NCBI GenBank assembly: GCA_021029095.1
Contig: JAJOHG010000033.1
Span: 124,001-188,000, forward strand
Length of the DNA: 64,000 nt
Reading direction: 5' to 3'
Origin: Phellopilus nigrolimitatus
Lineage: Eukaryota > Basidiomycota > Agaricomycetes > Hymenochaetales > Hymenochaetaceae
In this document: positions 42,371 to 54,360 of the stretch, in pieces
How positions within the stretch are numbered: position 1 is the stretch's first letter
Layout: every line of letters starts with the position of its first letter
The notes under the pieces: model-generated
Seen by the model: only the letters and a program-made list of their open reading frames with translations
What the model was told of the DNA's origin: nothing
The model's database searches: none
Made by a program: the position numbers and the translations under genes

Positions 42371-45116
42371 ATGGAGCACAACTGGCAGGTCAACGAAGAA
42401 GCCTACGATGTCGACGACGGAGATGAAGCCTACGAAGGTATGGACGCATATGTTGACGGTACCGGTGCAGGGGCTGTTCTCTTCAGTAGTAGCGGAAGAC
42501 GTGGTATCAACGATGGTGATGTTGACGACGACGGGGACAACTTTGAACAAGAAGACGAGGAAGATGATGATATACAAGACACTGAGTATGATGCAGAGAA
42601 TGCCTTAGAGGCCCTACAAGAAGTGGATAGCCAGAGTCTACACAGTGCGTATCTCATAATCAAGGCGTGCCAATCTTCGATATGACGAACGTATTATCTC
42701 CTCCTCTAAATTAGTGAATCCACAAGAACTACTGGACATATCGGTAGTCGACGGTTCTGAAAGACTCGCCGTACTTGAACGCTTTCTTGCTTTAGTTCGT
42801 ACAAGTATGCCAGGCGTCAACTCCTTTTCTGTTCCTTTAGGAACCCCCAGCCGAGAGGATGTAGAAGAAGAGGATCCACAGTCGAGGTTATCAAGAGGAG
42901 AGCGAATGTCCCGCGTGAATGAATGGTGGAAGAAACCACACAGAGAACCGCAGCCAGCTGGCGTCCAGCTTCTGATGAGCGGCGAGTTCGGACGCGTTGG
43001 GCCCAAATTGCGCAGTCGGGGAGTGGGAAACCGAAGTCTGGCTAAACTGGTGAAAGAAAGGGTAGCGGGCCCTGGAAGAATACCGAAGGAGGACTTCTGC
43101 GAGGCAAGTAGTCAACATTTTTTGTCTCGGCATCAGTACTCTTGTAAGAAGCTAATCAAAATATGCACGTAGACCCTCGTTCCGAACTCAGCAGGATCGG
43201 TAGTCGCATCTTATCCTGCGAATGTTTACTGTGGCCAATTTTCCGCTGGTATTACAAAACTTACGGATACTATTCGAAATGGCTAAACTTAATGGTCATT
43301 TAGACTCGTCGTTTTACTACGTCTGTTGCAAAGGTGTGTATATTTCTGTTTCTGAGACCCCATCTAACATAAACCCGATTAATGACAACTTATGTAGACT
43401 TTAATCTTCATATCTATGATATGACTGCTCCTCGAATGCAAGGGAAGCATCCGAGCCTTCTTCATTACGATAGCAGCAGTGGTCACCAAACGACGATGAA
43501 AGTGCATAAGAGTGTGAAAGGTATCCCAGAAGGATGGACGATCACTGACTCTCACCTAAGCCCTGACAACCAGAGGTACGGAGTTTCCCCGGTTTCTATC
43601 CCTTTTCACGTTTACTGATGCTTTGTAGAATGATTTATTCAGCAATGGTATAAGCCTATTTTTGTCATGAGTGTTCGAAAAGTCGTGCTTATAGTGGGTA
43701 AAGAACTCGACTGTGTACATGACGAAAACATTGGAGTACGATTCGACTCAAGTCCCTATCAACTTTTCCGACTCAAGGAATCCAAGAAGTCGAGGTCACA
43801 CCTGGGGTTGGGACGATGACAGCTTCTGTATCTGGAGTTGCCGGTTTTCGGCTGATGGCAACGAGGTGCACGACCTGCCTATTTTATCAACTTGCAAATT
43901 GATTGATATACCGTAATTATAAGGTTATTGCCGGAGGAAGAGGGAAGATTTTTGGTAAATTCTCCTGTTCCTTTTAGACAGGATTGGACTTATACGACTT
44001 GTAGTGTATGACTTGTTGGAGGAGAGACGAACTGTCAAGATATCGGCACACGAAGACGATGTCAATAGCTGCTGCTGGGCAGACTCTGGGAGCAACGTGT
44101 TGATAAGCGCTTCGGACGACACGTTTTTGAAAGTTTGGTAAGTAATAATCCATATACTTATTTGAAGTCTAGCATTGACTCTTATTCATTCATCAGGGAT
44201 AGACGGTCGCTTGGATCGTCGACTCGACCGTCAGGTGTGCTTATCGGACACACGGAGGGTATTACAAATGTCTCGGCAAAGGGAGATGGGCGCTACGTCA
44301 TCTCGAATGGCAAAGACCAGGCGCTCCGTCTATGGGATCTGCGCATGATGCGCTCGAATTCAGAGTATGAAGCTGTGAAAGATAAATTCTACGGGTTGAA
44401 CAACTTTGATTATCGGTGGGTCGACCCTTGCTTCGGTTTCCTTGCATGTATTCAACTCATTTGGATATCCTATAGGTATTCTGATGACAGGAAGCAAAGA
44501 AAGCCTGCACATCCCAAAGATTGTAGCGTTATGACCTATCGAGGACATACGGTCATGCGTACCCTTATCCGATGTCATTTCAGTCCTATAGAGTCAACGG
44601 GCTCCTCGTATATTTACTCTGGCTCTAGCGATGGGCGAGTACATGTATGTGTTGAATTTAGTTATCACGCACATGACTGTTCTTGAACATTCGACGCAGA
44701 TTTGGTCTCTCGACGGCAGAGTCGTACAAGTGCTTGACCGCTCCAAGACGCTCCCAATCAGCTTCGACCCGTCAGCGCCAGAACTAGCAGACACACATGA
44801 GCGGCGCGGCGGGGGCTTCTGCGTTCGCGACGTAGCCTGGCACTCGCGCGAACCTGTCATACTCAGTGCGGCGTGGCATGCGCAAGGGAGCAGTACGGTA
44901 GCGCGTCACGAATGGAAAGGCCTATCAAAGATGGGTGGCCGTTTGGAGGACTGGGTGGGGAAACGTGACGCGGAAGCCCAGGAAGCGCGGAGGTCTCGAG
45001 CCAGCGAGCGCACGCCGTTAAGACGCTCTGTAACGATCATTCCTGGAGCATACTTCAATTCCGATAGCGACGACGACGACGATGACGGGGAATATATTCC
45101 TGGGAACAGTGATTAA
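42371..45116 (+). CDS. DCAF11: DDB1- and CUL4-associated factor 11-like WD40 protein
   Basis: Twelve exons: 42371-42644, 42715-43103, 43173-43248, 43304-43333, 43398-43575, 43629-43647, 43704-43865, 43924-43954, 44005-44137, 44197-44415, 44476-44644 and 44700-45116; 698 aa. Exon 6 is 19 nt. Intron 2 has a GC donor (GAG/GCAAGT). The acidic N-terminus is followed by WD40 blades: ANVYCGQFSADSSFYYVCCK, HEDDVNSCCWADSGSNVLIS, GHTEGITNVSAKGDGRYVIS, IYSGSSDGRVHIWSLDG and RDVAWHSREPVILSAAW. Order and motifs follow DCAF11/WDR23 (plant LEC14B), a substrate receptor of CUL4-DDB1 ubiquitin ligases; in animals it controls NRF2-type stress factors. The tail is acidic (DSDDDDDDGE). Substrates in fungi are not known to me. 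Confidence 0.88.
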
Positions 45117-45603
45117 ATTTGTATGTTTAGATATATTTTCTCCCCCTTGTTGTATTATGTACCGATCGCTGCTTTTCCCATTTATTTGTGCGTGGATTGT
45201 CTAACGGCTAATCTCAAATTAAGGGTAAACGTGGAATTGTCAATGCTCATGAAGATTAACGTTCACTTTACACAACTGTTCTTTGCTAGACTCATGCTCA
45301 CTGCGCTTAATGTGTTTTCATTTACACCATTGACACTGCATAAGGATTGATAGAATTCGTTTTCCTTCGTATACATACATTGTACGTGCATAAACATAAA
45401 TTATATAAGCGATCTGGAAATATTATGTAAGTAGAAACTGGGTAAGGATCCGCCACTGATATTTGAGCTCCGCTTTCCAACTAGGAATACACGCCACAGT
45501 ACCTCTCAAGGACGAACAAAACTTGTTTCGTTTCTGTCTTTGAGTAAACTGGGATCTTGACGTGCTCCAGGCTGCGACAACCTTTTGTTATCCGGCTGGA
45601 GCG
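45117..45603. other. Intergenic between the two WD40 genes
   Basis: AT-rich. Holds the DCAF11 3' UTR and the SIF2-like promoter. No gene seen. Confidence 0.5.
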
Positions 45604-47953
45604 ATGGTTCCCCTCATCCAGATAACTGCGGATGAAGTAAATCATATCATATATTCGTATCTTCAGGACTCAGGTATACGACCTCACTCATAGCTTGAAC
45701 AATGTTTTTGACGTGTGGTCCCTTTCTTCCCTTTTATTGCGCCGTTTTATTTTACCAGGGTTTCTGCACACGGCATTTTCGCTTCGGTCAGAAGGTCGTC
45801 TCGAGCAATCCCCGCATTTTGACGACTATGTCCCGCGCGGCGAGCTCGTCGAACTCCTAACGAAGGCACTGTTGTACACGGAGGTTGAGACACATTGCAA
45901 AGGTGATGGCCTCATCACAGACTGCAGAACGCCCTTTTCGCTTCTCAAGCGCCATGTATGTGCGGTTGATATGATGGAGGATATAGTCAACGGCGTGCCG
46001 GAGAAAGTGGGAAAGCATACGCAAAGCAATGGGGTGTTAGAGACTATGTCGAAACGAAAAGCGGACATGCCGGCCGAGGGTGACAATCAAGATCGAAGAG
46101 TGAAAAGGAGTATGGAGCCTGAGACAGCGGATGCAAATACTGGGCTGCTTGGTGAATGTGCGTCTCACTTTGCAGTCGCTTTCGACTTTGAATATCTTTG
46201 CGTAATTCCTCCCTGACATTTTACATATGTTGGTGTTGACCTAAAAACGTTAGCGAGCGCACAGAAGGAACGTTTGGTGACTCCGAACTCCGAGCGCGAT
46301 CCTTCGCCGATGTCCGGTGTACTGTCAACCGTTCGTTTGAATGGTGATATTTCTAGAAAATCCAAGTCGACCGAACCTGGGCCAGGTGACGGCAGGACAC
46401 CCTCGAAAGCCATTCTTTCATTGGACGGGCATAGCGCAGAAGTGAGTAATTTTCTGGGTAAGTACCGAACAGCCACAAAAGTTTAAGATGACGTTAGGTC
46501 TTCGTATGCGCATGGAATCCTGTAAAACCAGGAATAATCGCCACCGGGTAAAGTCATTTTTAGGATTCGTAAGGAAAAGAACTAATTTGGCGCTTCGGAA
46601 AGGTCAAAAGATGCGACTGTTCGTATATGGGATCTTCCTGATCCTCCAGACGATCCTTCGCAGTTCGCTGCTATACCAGAGAAGGGGCCGATAGTCCTTA
46701 AACATCTTCCAAATACTGATCAACGGGATATCACGTCTCTAGACTGGAATGCGGATGGAACTCTTCTGGCTACTGGCTCGTATGATTCCATTTTACGAGT
46801 ATGGACTGTTCGAGGTGCTTTTTACATGTCGCATCCGCAGCATCAGGTATGTTATGGAGCAATGTAATATATCGTATTGACTGACTTTATCGCCCCGTTT
46901 GTGAGAAGGGTCCAATATTTGCAACCAGGTTTTCGAAATCCGGTCGCTGGTTGCTCAGTGCAAGTTTAGATGGTACGGCGTGCGTTTGGGATGTGGCTGA
47001 AAAAAAGCTGTTCATGCAATTTCGGTGTCATGCTGGTAAACATCATTACCTTTTCCCCTGCTGTTTTACGCTAATATTCTCTGAAGAATGCTGTTTGGAT
47101 GTGGATTGGCTTGACGACGACACTTTCGCCAGTTGCGGTGCAGATAAATGCATACACATAATGCGTATAGGGATACCGAATCCTTTGCGGACGTTTGAGT
47201 ATGTTGAATTCATATTCGAATTCATACTTCCGCTAGCACATAGGGACTTAACTTTTTCTGAAGGGGCCATGAGGATGAAATTAACCAGATCAAATTCAAC
47301 CCGTCAAAAACCCGGCTCGCATCTTGTTCGGATGACCAAACTGCTCGTGTATGGGTTGTTGGGACTCTTGCGAGCCCTTCAGACGCCCTTGACCCTGTAC
47401 CGCCGCAGAAGCAAGACGATGTGCTTATACTGGAAGGTCATATGGACTCAATAGGAAGCATAGGATGGTGTCCGAACGTGCCAGAGGGAATGCACGAAAT
47501 TCTAGCTACGTGAGATAATTTGGTCTATTCTTTTGCATTCAACCTAAATACAGTATGCATGTAGAACATCCTTTGATGGTACAGCGCGATTATGGGACGC
47601 AACTACGGGCGAATGTCTGCGATCAATATCTGACCACAAGCGGGCCGCTTATACTTTGACCTTTAGCCCAGAAGGCAAATTTTTTGCTACGGGCAGTGGT
47701 GACGGCTGGCTATATATCTATGATATTGCGGTTTGTCACCTATTTTCTTATCTTTTCTCCTTCAAACTCACTTCCCTCGTAGACTGGAAAGCAAGTTTGG
47801 TCGTGGTACGCAGGCGCGGACAAGACTGGCATATACGAGATCGACTGGCAACAGACAGGGAAACTCAATAGAATTGCAATGTGCTTAGAATCTCGTGCAG
47901 TCGGGATCATCGACGTAACGAGAGTACCTGCTCTTATGGCAAGTGCTACTTGA
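45604..47953 (+). CDS. SIF2/TBL1-like LisH-WD40 corepressor subunit
   Basis: Ten exons: 45604-45673, 45759-46157, 46254-46441, 46498-46547, 46603-46846, 46909-47035, 47087-47198, 47264-47509, 47565-47730 and 47783-47953; 1773 nt, 590 aa, phases consistent. The LisH dimerisation motif is at the N-terminus (ITADEVNHIIYSYLQDSGF). A charged linker follows, then an eight-bladed WD40 propeller: GHSAEVFVCAWNPVKPGIIA, DITSLDWNADGTLLATGSYD, WLLSASLDGTACVWDV, GHEDEINQIKFNPSKTRLAS, GHMDSIGSIGWCP and YTLTFSPEGKFFATGSGDGW. This LisH plus propeller layout defines TBL1/TBLR1 and yeast Sif2, the scaffold of the Set3 histone-deacetylase complex in the nucleus. Intron 9 has an unusual GTTTGT donor. Confidence 0.88.
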
Positions 47954-48228
47954 AGGTCCGAGTGTTTTTGGGTTATATTATCTTTGTATCGCTATTCTCG
48001 ATGTTGTTGTAATCTTATCCCAAGTCTCTAACTGGACGCTGCATAATTTAATTGCATGTTTTCCGTCAATTGACGAGAAGGGAGGACGGAGAACTGTTGA
48101 TGACTAAGCTGACTACTGCGTATTACATGAAATTTGCCGAAGCCGCTCGGCGTCGTCATCGACGTTCTCGAGGGTTCGCCGCATGCTAGTCAAGCTCTTG
48201 ACTTCTGACCACCACCATCTCACTGAGT

Positions 48229-49665
48229 ATGCTGCAATCAAGACTGGCTTTTGCGCTTCGTCCAACTTTTACTGCGACGACTATACGGTCGAGCGGTTTC
48301 CACAGCAAGGCTTCGTCCAATGCATTCTTCCGCTCGGGTCTACTTGCCAGCTCTCTGAAAGGCGCATCGAAGGGCAAGGTCCTCAGTGCTTCAGTGCTTC
48401 AGTCGTTTACTCGCTCTATCAGCACTGAGAGCTCTGTGATCACTCGTCCCTCCCAGGCGGACGCATGGAAACGTTTTGGCATCACAGCTGTACGGAGATC
48501 ATCTCTTGGTGAGGTTGCGCTGTATCTGACATCGCATGGCTAGGCTGCGGTCGCTGGGACAGTTGTGGTTGTCAATGCTGCTCTGAATAGAGAGACGCGA
48601 GATGCACTGTCGTCAGCGGAGAAGTCGTACCTGAACGAAAGCTTCAAGTATACTGGAGGAGGATTGACTATCACTGCTCTGGTTGCCCGCATGATGTTCA
48701 AGAACGGCTTCGCCCTCCGCGTTATGTCTGCGAATCCTTGTAAGTCCATTCATAACTTTCGCATGCTATCGTTGAAGCTCATTGCAGCCTAAGGGGTCGT
48801 ACTCGGCGTCAGTTTGGTGTATGTGACAGCCTCCCTGTATATAGCACATGCCCTTGCTTACAATAATTTCTTCAGTGGAAGCATCGGGTCTATGATGGGT
48901 GTGTACTACACGGCCCCGGAGAATACGGTGCAGAAGCACTTGTTTTGGCTGGTGAGTTTTATTTTAGCTCAGTAGGAGAATACTGATTTACACCACATGT
49001 AGGGCTTCAACGCATGTCAAGCGGCTACGCTTAGCCCCTTGTTCTTCCTGAACCCCGCTATTCTCTCTCGAGCTGCTCTCTACACCGCAGGTGTCCTAGG
49101 CTCTCTTTCATACGTCGGCGCGACTGCTTCGTAAGTCACGTTACGTCTTCTACTTCGAGATAGTGAACATCCTGACGTCTACAAACTTCAGAAATGACAC
49201 GTACCTATACATGGGTGGTCCACTTTTGGCTGGTGTAACAGTCGTCGCACTGTCCGCTCTTGCTCCGCTTGCCCTTCCACTTGGCATCCGTGGTCTTGCT
49301 ATTGCGGAGTCGATCTCGCTTTACGGCGGTCTCGCAGTTTTCGGGGGGTTCGTACTTTACGAGTAAGCATAAGATCTCTTTTCATGTTGCTGCTATGGCC
49401 TGTTGCGAATTTAGTTATTGATTCCTTCCACGAAATTGTATCTTTACAGCACGCAGAAGATCCTTGCGCATGCTCGCTTGGCTGAGCAAGGCGCAATCCC
49501 GCGGGACCCGATGAGGGAGTCGATCGCTCTTGAACTCGATTTCATTAACATCTTGTGAGTCTGATTACGTTTAATGGATGCATGTTAAAATGGATGCTGA
49601 CATCCTTTTCTTCAAGCATTCGCATTGTCCAAATTCTTTCGATGCAGGGTAACAGGAAGAAATAG
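48229..49665 (+). CDS. Mitochondrial BAX-inhibitor-1 family protein (GHITM-like)
   Basis: Eight exons: 48229-48489, 48544-48739, 48794-48818, 48876-48951, 49003-49130, 49192-49362, 49450-49554 and 49617-49665; 336 aa. Exon 3 is 25 nt. The N-terminus (MLQSRLAFALRPTFTATTIR) is Arg/Ser-rich without acids, fitting a mitochondrial presequence. Then come several helices: LLAGVTVVALSALAPLALPL, SLYGGLAVFGGFVLYDTQKI and others. The signature GFVLYDTQKILAHA and the C-terminal DFINIFIRIVQIL are typical of the BAX-inhibitor/TMBIM family. The long presequence points to the GHITM (TMBIM5) branch of the inner membrane, known in animals for cristae and ion-exchange roles. Fungal function is not established. 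Confidence 0.88.
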
Positions 49666-50168
49666 ACCTGTGTTGATATGCTCAAAGACTCGGTTAACCC
49701 AAGACAGAGACTTTTATTACCTCTATCGCGAAATGTCTATCATTCTCATATGTAGCTACCTATTTTAATTGTATTTCTACTTTTTAATTACTTGTTTGAT
49801 TGATCGCAACTCGATGATAATTTCGACTGCTGTTAGCACTTGAATTGTGGCTCAGATGCGATGCGTTGTTACGTGGGCGTTTGTTTAGTCGTTCCATGCT
49901 ATCTTGGCGTCATGCCCGACTCCTCGTCACAGATCGAGATTCGCACTTCTACAGAATTATTTATTAAGGCTTGAAGTACTGTATCTAGTATTGTGTGTAC
50001 GCGCGATTGCGGATTTAAAGTCTCCGGTAAAGGAGGAGAGTTTGTGGAATAGTATATAGAAGTCCGAAATCGTACATAAAAAACAACAAACAAGGAGTGC
50101 CAGTGATGGAGATGGATATCGAGGAGAAGCGGGTATAGCTATTGAACAGTAGGATTTACAGGCCAACC
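49666..50168. other. Intergenic between convergent genes
   Basis: 3' UTRs of the BAX-inhibitor-like gene (+) and the SUR7-RING gene (-). No other feature recognised. Confidence 0.5.
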
Positions 50169-51693
50169 TCATACGAAGCTGTCGGATGATACGTTGCGGA
50201 GCTCTATATCCTCAGCATTTCGGTTGCATAGAGGACAACGTTTGTACAGTTCGACCGACGTCTTGATGCAGCTAGCAGAGGGAGATTATCGTGCAGGTTA
50301 GGGCTAGAAGAGTGATGTGAAGACAGGAAAAGCGACATACTTTAAACAAAAGACGTGCTCGCACGGGAGCTCGCGCAGCTCCGCGTTCATCTTCCGGTCC
50401 GTGCAGATTGGACACTCTTTTCCAGGTAATAAGTCCGTTGCCTTCCTATGAGGTTTCAATGCGCGCTTCAGAGGACTCATTAAAGTAAACTTGGGCGTAT
50501 ACAGCTCGAATTTCTTCGGGTTTTGCGATGTGTTCCGAGTAGTCGGTATGGATTCAGATGGGGAAATTGGCATGGGCGATTCGGTTTGAGGGATAGGAGC
50601 AGATTGGGTCGGTGAACCAGGTCTGGGCGATTCGGGTCTGGGCGATTCGGGCCGAGTGGCAGACTGGGCTGGAGAATCGGGCCTGGGCGATTCGCTACTT
50701 TCCGAGGAGCTGCGTCTGTCCCAAGGGTCCACTTCTCCGTCGCCGTCGTCAAGAATGAAACAAAATTCGAGGACCAAAAACATATTGGAGATAAGCTGCA
50801 AAATGAAACCTGGGGAATAGCGAGAACTCGGTTTGAAAGATTGTGAGGGCATCATGATCTAAATATTGCATACCTGGTCCAACGCGGAGAGTCGTTGTCG
50901 TTGACTGCCCCACGCCTATATGCTTAAGCTCCTTCGTGAAGGTCCTTATGTAGATTTGAAAAATCACATCGACAACGAACGTGATTAAGGCTACGAGAAA
51001 CGTAAGTATTAAGAGAACGCGGCTGGAACGGTTGAAGCAGACTAGTATGAAACAGGCGACTGTCAATACAGAAACTATTGTCCGCAAAAAAGAGTAAAAG
51101 TGAATAATAAATCCGATAGATAGAGCTGGACACGCACCTGCTGCATGTACGGCCAAGGCTCTCGTCCAGTTGGTATCCAATTTTTTCGTACCCAATTTTC
51201 CAGACGCCGTAACCACCAACTCATAACCATATTCTGCGATTTGAGCGCATGAGATATATGCTAACAGCAGTCTCGCCAGCGACGCTCACTTTGATTGCTG
51301 CATACACGGAGACTCTCGCTCGGCTCGCACGGAGAGAACGTTTCACAAACATCTCCGTTCACCGAAGACCGATGAAGACAATATGACCTGTACGAGAATT
51401 CAGAAGTCAGATCCTGCAATCGCCTACGGCTAGGAGCAACAGACCACACGCCGAACTGGAGAAGCAGATGGGTATCTCAGCAATGCCAGAGGGTTACAAG
51501 CAAGAGCGCCACTCACGCGGATTTCTTTGACATTACCGGCTTCGGACGGATTTGTCTTGGTTCGAGCAATGTCAAGAGTCGAGAACGCGGGCACTTTAAT
51601 CGAGATGGTTGGCAGCACAGACATGACAGTAGCGCATAAGAAGAGGAATATGCGCGTCTTGTTGTTGATCCTGAGCTTCTTGAATATGGTCAT
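50169..51693 (-). CDS. Four-helix SUR7/PalI-like membrane protein with C-terminal RING finger
   Basis: Six exons: 51693-51517, 51455-51290, 51233-51138, 51074-50874, 50809-50341 and 50271-50169; 1212 nt, 403 aa, phases consistent. Helix 1 is IFLFLCATVMSVLPTISI. A Cys-containing loop follows (FGVWSVAP, CETFSPCEP), then LGTKKLDTNWTRALAVHAAG and helices TVACFILVCF, VLLILTFLVALITFVVDVIF. That is the claudin/SUR7-type plan. Next is a disordered linker with tandem SPRP-x-SP repeats (about residues 240-270). The C-terminus is a C3HC4 RING: CPIC, LPCEHVFC, NCIKT and CPLC in correct spacing. A membrane-anchored E3 ubiquitin ligase is inferred. An earlier start at 51,780 would add 29 residues. Confidence 0.75.
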
Positions 51694-52204
51694 GGTCGAG
51701 ACAGCCCGAGAATAGCCTCGGGGGTGGGTAGTGATCTTTAGACCCTGATGGAAACCTTTATATATTTGTGTTTTCGACATACAGCTGGCAACCTCCTAGA
51801 AATGTGGCGCCGTGGCTACTGCGAGCTTGGCAGAGAGCTGAGAGGCCACGATGCGCCGCCACAAAGTACAACGCACGCACCGCACTGGCATAGACCCGTA
51901 AGCGAACGGGACTATAGATATAAGGAACATAGCCGGAAAATTAGTATAAGAATTCAGATAAGTTGAGTGTATGGGCCTAAGAGCCATGGCACCGAACATC
52001 GTTCAGATAACGCCTTCCCTTTCCAAGTCAGCCCGGCGGGGCGCGCTCAAGTCACGTTTTATTACCCATTCAAGTCTTGCCGAGCCCGTAAAACTCGGTA
52101 CTCTTTGAGTTTACTCTGAGTACTCATGTCTTCGTAAAATAGCAAGATCAGGCCGTTTGGAAGGGCCGCTGCTGAAAGACGCTTGCCCAGGCATCCACAG
52201 TGAA
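51694..52204. promoter_or_regulatory. Shared 5' region, SUR7-RING gene / IMP1
   Basis: 511 bp between divergent starts. Contains only short unsupported frames; both promoters must lie here. Confidence 0.45.
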
Positions 52205-52882
52205 ATGTGGACTTGGATCAAGAAATACGCCGTAAGGCCTGCTGTCTTTGCTTTGAAGGTCAGTGTGTCCCAGGTTTCTTGCGTTTTACTCACCATAAGA
52301 TCGTTTGCTGCGCTATAGGTTGGATGTGGTTACCACGTCTTCGCCGAGAATGTAGGCGGAGCGCGTATGGTGCGCCTCACTTTGTTTCGTCGTGTCAATT
52401 CCTCCATTTACGGCTGTCCGAAGGTCCACGGCCCGTCCATGCTCCCGACCTTCTCCACCTCGACCGAGTGGATCATCGAGGACGCGCTCTCCGTGCGCCT
52501 CGGTCGGCCGCTCAAGCGCGGCGAGCTCGTCGTCCTCGACTCGCCGCGCTCACCGCGCGACCAGATCTGCAAGCGCGTAATTGGCCTCCCGGGGGACGTC
52601 GTGTGCGTCGACCCGACGGGCGCGGTCGTGCCGTCGACGGAGCACTGCGTGATTCCAGAAGGCCACATTTGGATCGCAGGCGACAACGCGGCTGCGTCGA
52701 TCGACTCGCGGGTATACGGCCCAGTGCCGATTGCACTTGTGAAGACGAGAGTGGTGGCAAGGGTGAGGAGCACTTTCGCACTGGTTATGAATGGTGCTGT
52801 CTCTCTGACCTCAGCTCAGGTTTATCCTTGGGAGTCATTCACAATATTCCGCAATGGATCGTCTGTCCTAGGGGAAATCTAG
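52205..52882 (+). CDS. IMP1: Mitochondrial inner-membrane signal peptidase subunit 1
   Basis: Four exons: 52205-52258, 52319-52351, 52424-52762 and 52820-52882; 162 aa. Serine-lysine peptidase motifs: GPSMLPTF with catalytic Ser34, CKRVIGLPGD with catalytic Lys79, and GHIWIAGDNAAASIDSR (box E). An N-terminal helix anchors it in the inner membrane (AVRPAVFALKVGCGYHVF). IMP1 cleaves sorting signals of proteins facing the intermembrane space. Introns 2 (72 nt) and 3 (57 nt) are multiples of three and contain no stop, so retention would insert 24 or 19 residues. Splicing them restores the family spacing (VARV then YPWESF). Intron 2 is the less certain. Confidence 0.85.
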
Positions 52883-53006
52883 TATGCTATTTAGAATTAT
52901 GTGGTGAGAATTTCTGGCACTCTATGACCGTGTATTCGAGAGGATACTAAAATACGATTGTTCCCTAAACTTACAGAACTTCTACTAATAGATCTGACAT
53001 GGTCAC

Positions 53007-54158
53007 TCATCGCGCGAAGTTTACGGAATAGCCTCCCTGCCCATTCGGCTCGAATTTGAAGTTATCCGTCGACAACCCGAAGTTGCCTTTTCCGAGGAAA
53101 GATCAGTATTCATACAACCTAGGCAGCAAGGTGCCAGCTCACCAAGGAGGCTGTTCCCCAACCCCTTCAATTTACCGAGCACTTCGCTCGTTTCCTTCTT
53201 TTGCGCCTCCTCTGCTCGAGGGCCAAGAGCGCTCAACGCGCGCTTCGTTGGCCCAATTTGCGGCGAGTCGACAGGAAGGATTTTTAGAAGTGTGCTGTAA
53301 TCTAGATTCCACGGTAAAATATAAATATATATATCGGTTCTCGCTCGAAAATCAGAACTCCTTTCTCACCTTCTTGAGCACTCGAGAGAGCTGACCATGA
53401 TCCTATCTTCTCGTTGGATTGCGCTCGTCGCTGAAGGGCCCTGACGTAGCTCGGGTCATCGGCAAGTGCTAGAAAGTCAAAGATTGTCAACGAAGATACC
53501 ACAACCAAGATATTGTCTATGTACCTTCAGTGCACGCCTTCACTGCTTCTTTGTATTCCTCCTGCACGAAGCAGTCAGAGGTAGTCGTCGAGCCGGCTGC
53601 GCGAGATGCTCAACTAATTTAACATGGCACGCGCCGATGTTCGCATTCAGGACAGATCGTGCCTTCGCGCACTCCAGGTCAAGACCAGAAAGGGGCGGGG
53701 AGGCCGACGACGAAGGTTCTGGCGCCTTCTCCGCTGCCCGATCTCCGTCTCCGCCCTCTTTCTCTTCTTCCGTCGCAGCAGCCTCTGCGTCCGGGGCGCG
53801 CTCGAACGCCCTCGGGTCCTCGCGGCGCCTCGGGAGCCTGCCCAGCGCCGCGCTGTACGTCGCGAGGGCCTGCGCCCACTGCGCCGCCCCGAAGTGCGCC
53901 GTGCCCTCCAGCTTCAGCGCCGCAGCGTCGTGCAGGCATTTCTGGTGCAGACGTCAGTCAGCCGGGTGTCGCGCGCCAAGCGGGCGCTCCTCGTACCTTG
54001 ACGTGCTCCTCGCTGCCCTCGGCGGGCTCGCCGTCCGCAGGCGGTACTGGCTCCGCTGTGTCCTCCGGAGAGGCGGCGCGCTCCGATGCGGTCTCATAGC
54101 TCGATGTCGATGTCGATGTCGATGTCGATGCGCTCGTCGACGGTTCGTCGGAGGCCAT
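53007..54158 (-). CDS. TTC1: Tetratricopeptide repeat protein 1 (TTC1) homologue
   Basis: Six exons: 54158-53997, 53941-53615, 53561-53525, 53468-53370, 53301-53143 and 53086-53007; 864 nt, 287 aa. An acidic Ser/Thr-rich start is followed by three TPR units: LKLEGTAHFGAAQWAQALAT, ARSVLNANIGACHVKL with EEYKEAVKACTEAL, and DDPSYVRALQRRAQSNEKIG. The C-terminus KLKGLGNSLLGNFGLSTDNF matches the TTC1 ending closely. TTC1 binds Hsp90/Hsp70 and small GTPases in animals; an adaptor co-chaperone role is inferred. Intron 2 uses a GTTGAG donor. The last exons are moderately GC, while exon 2 is strongly GC-rich. Its stop lies 124 bp from that of convergent IMP1. Confidence 0.87.
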
Positions 54159-54360
54159 CTTCAGGCTGCGTGCGCGTCGGCGGCGCGGACGGAACGCTCT
54201 ATCTGTCTCTTACGTGATTTGGCTCCCTTTATTTCCTTTCGTGGATGGAAAGATCTTCTCTCGAAAATCCTTTATGACGCAGGATGGATAAACATTACGG
54301 ATAACAGCCTCTTCCCTGCTGTACATACATGCACTCCTGCCACCCGCGATAGTCGACAAC

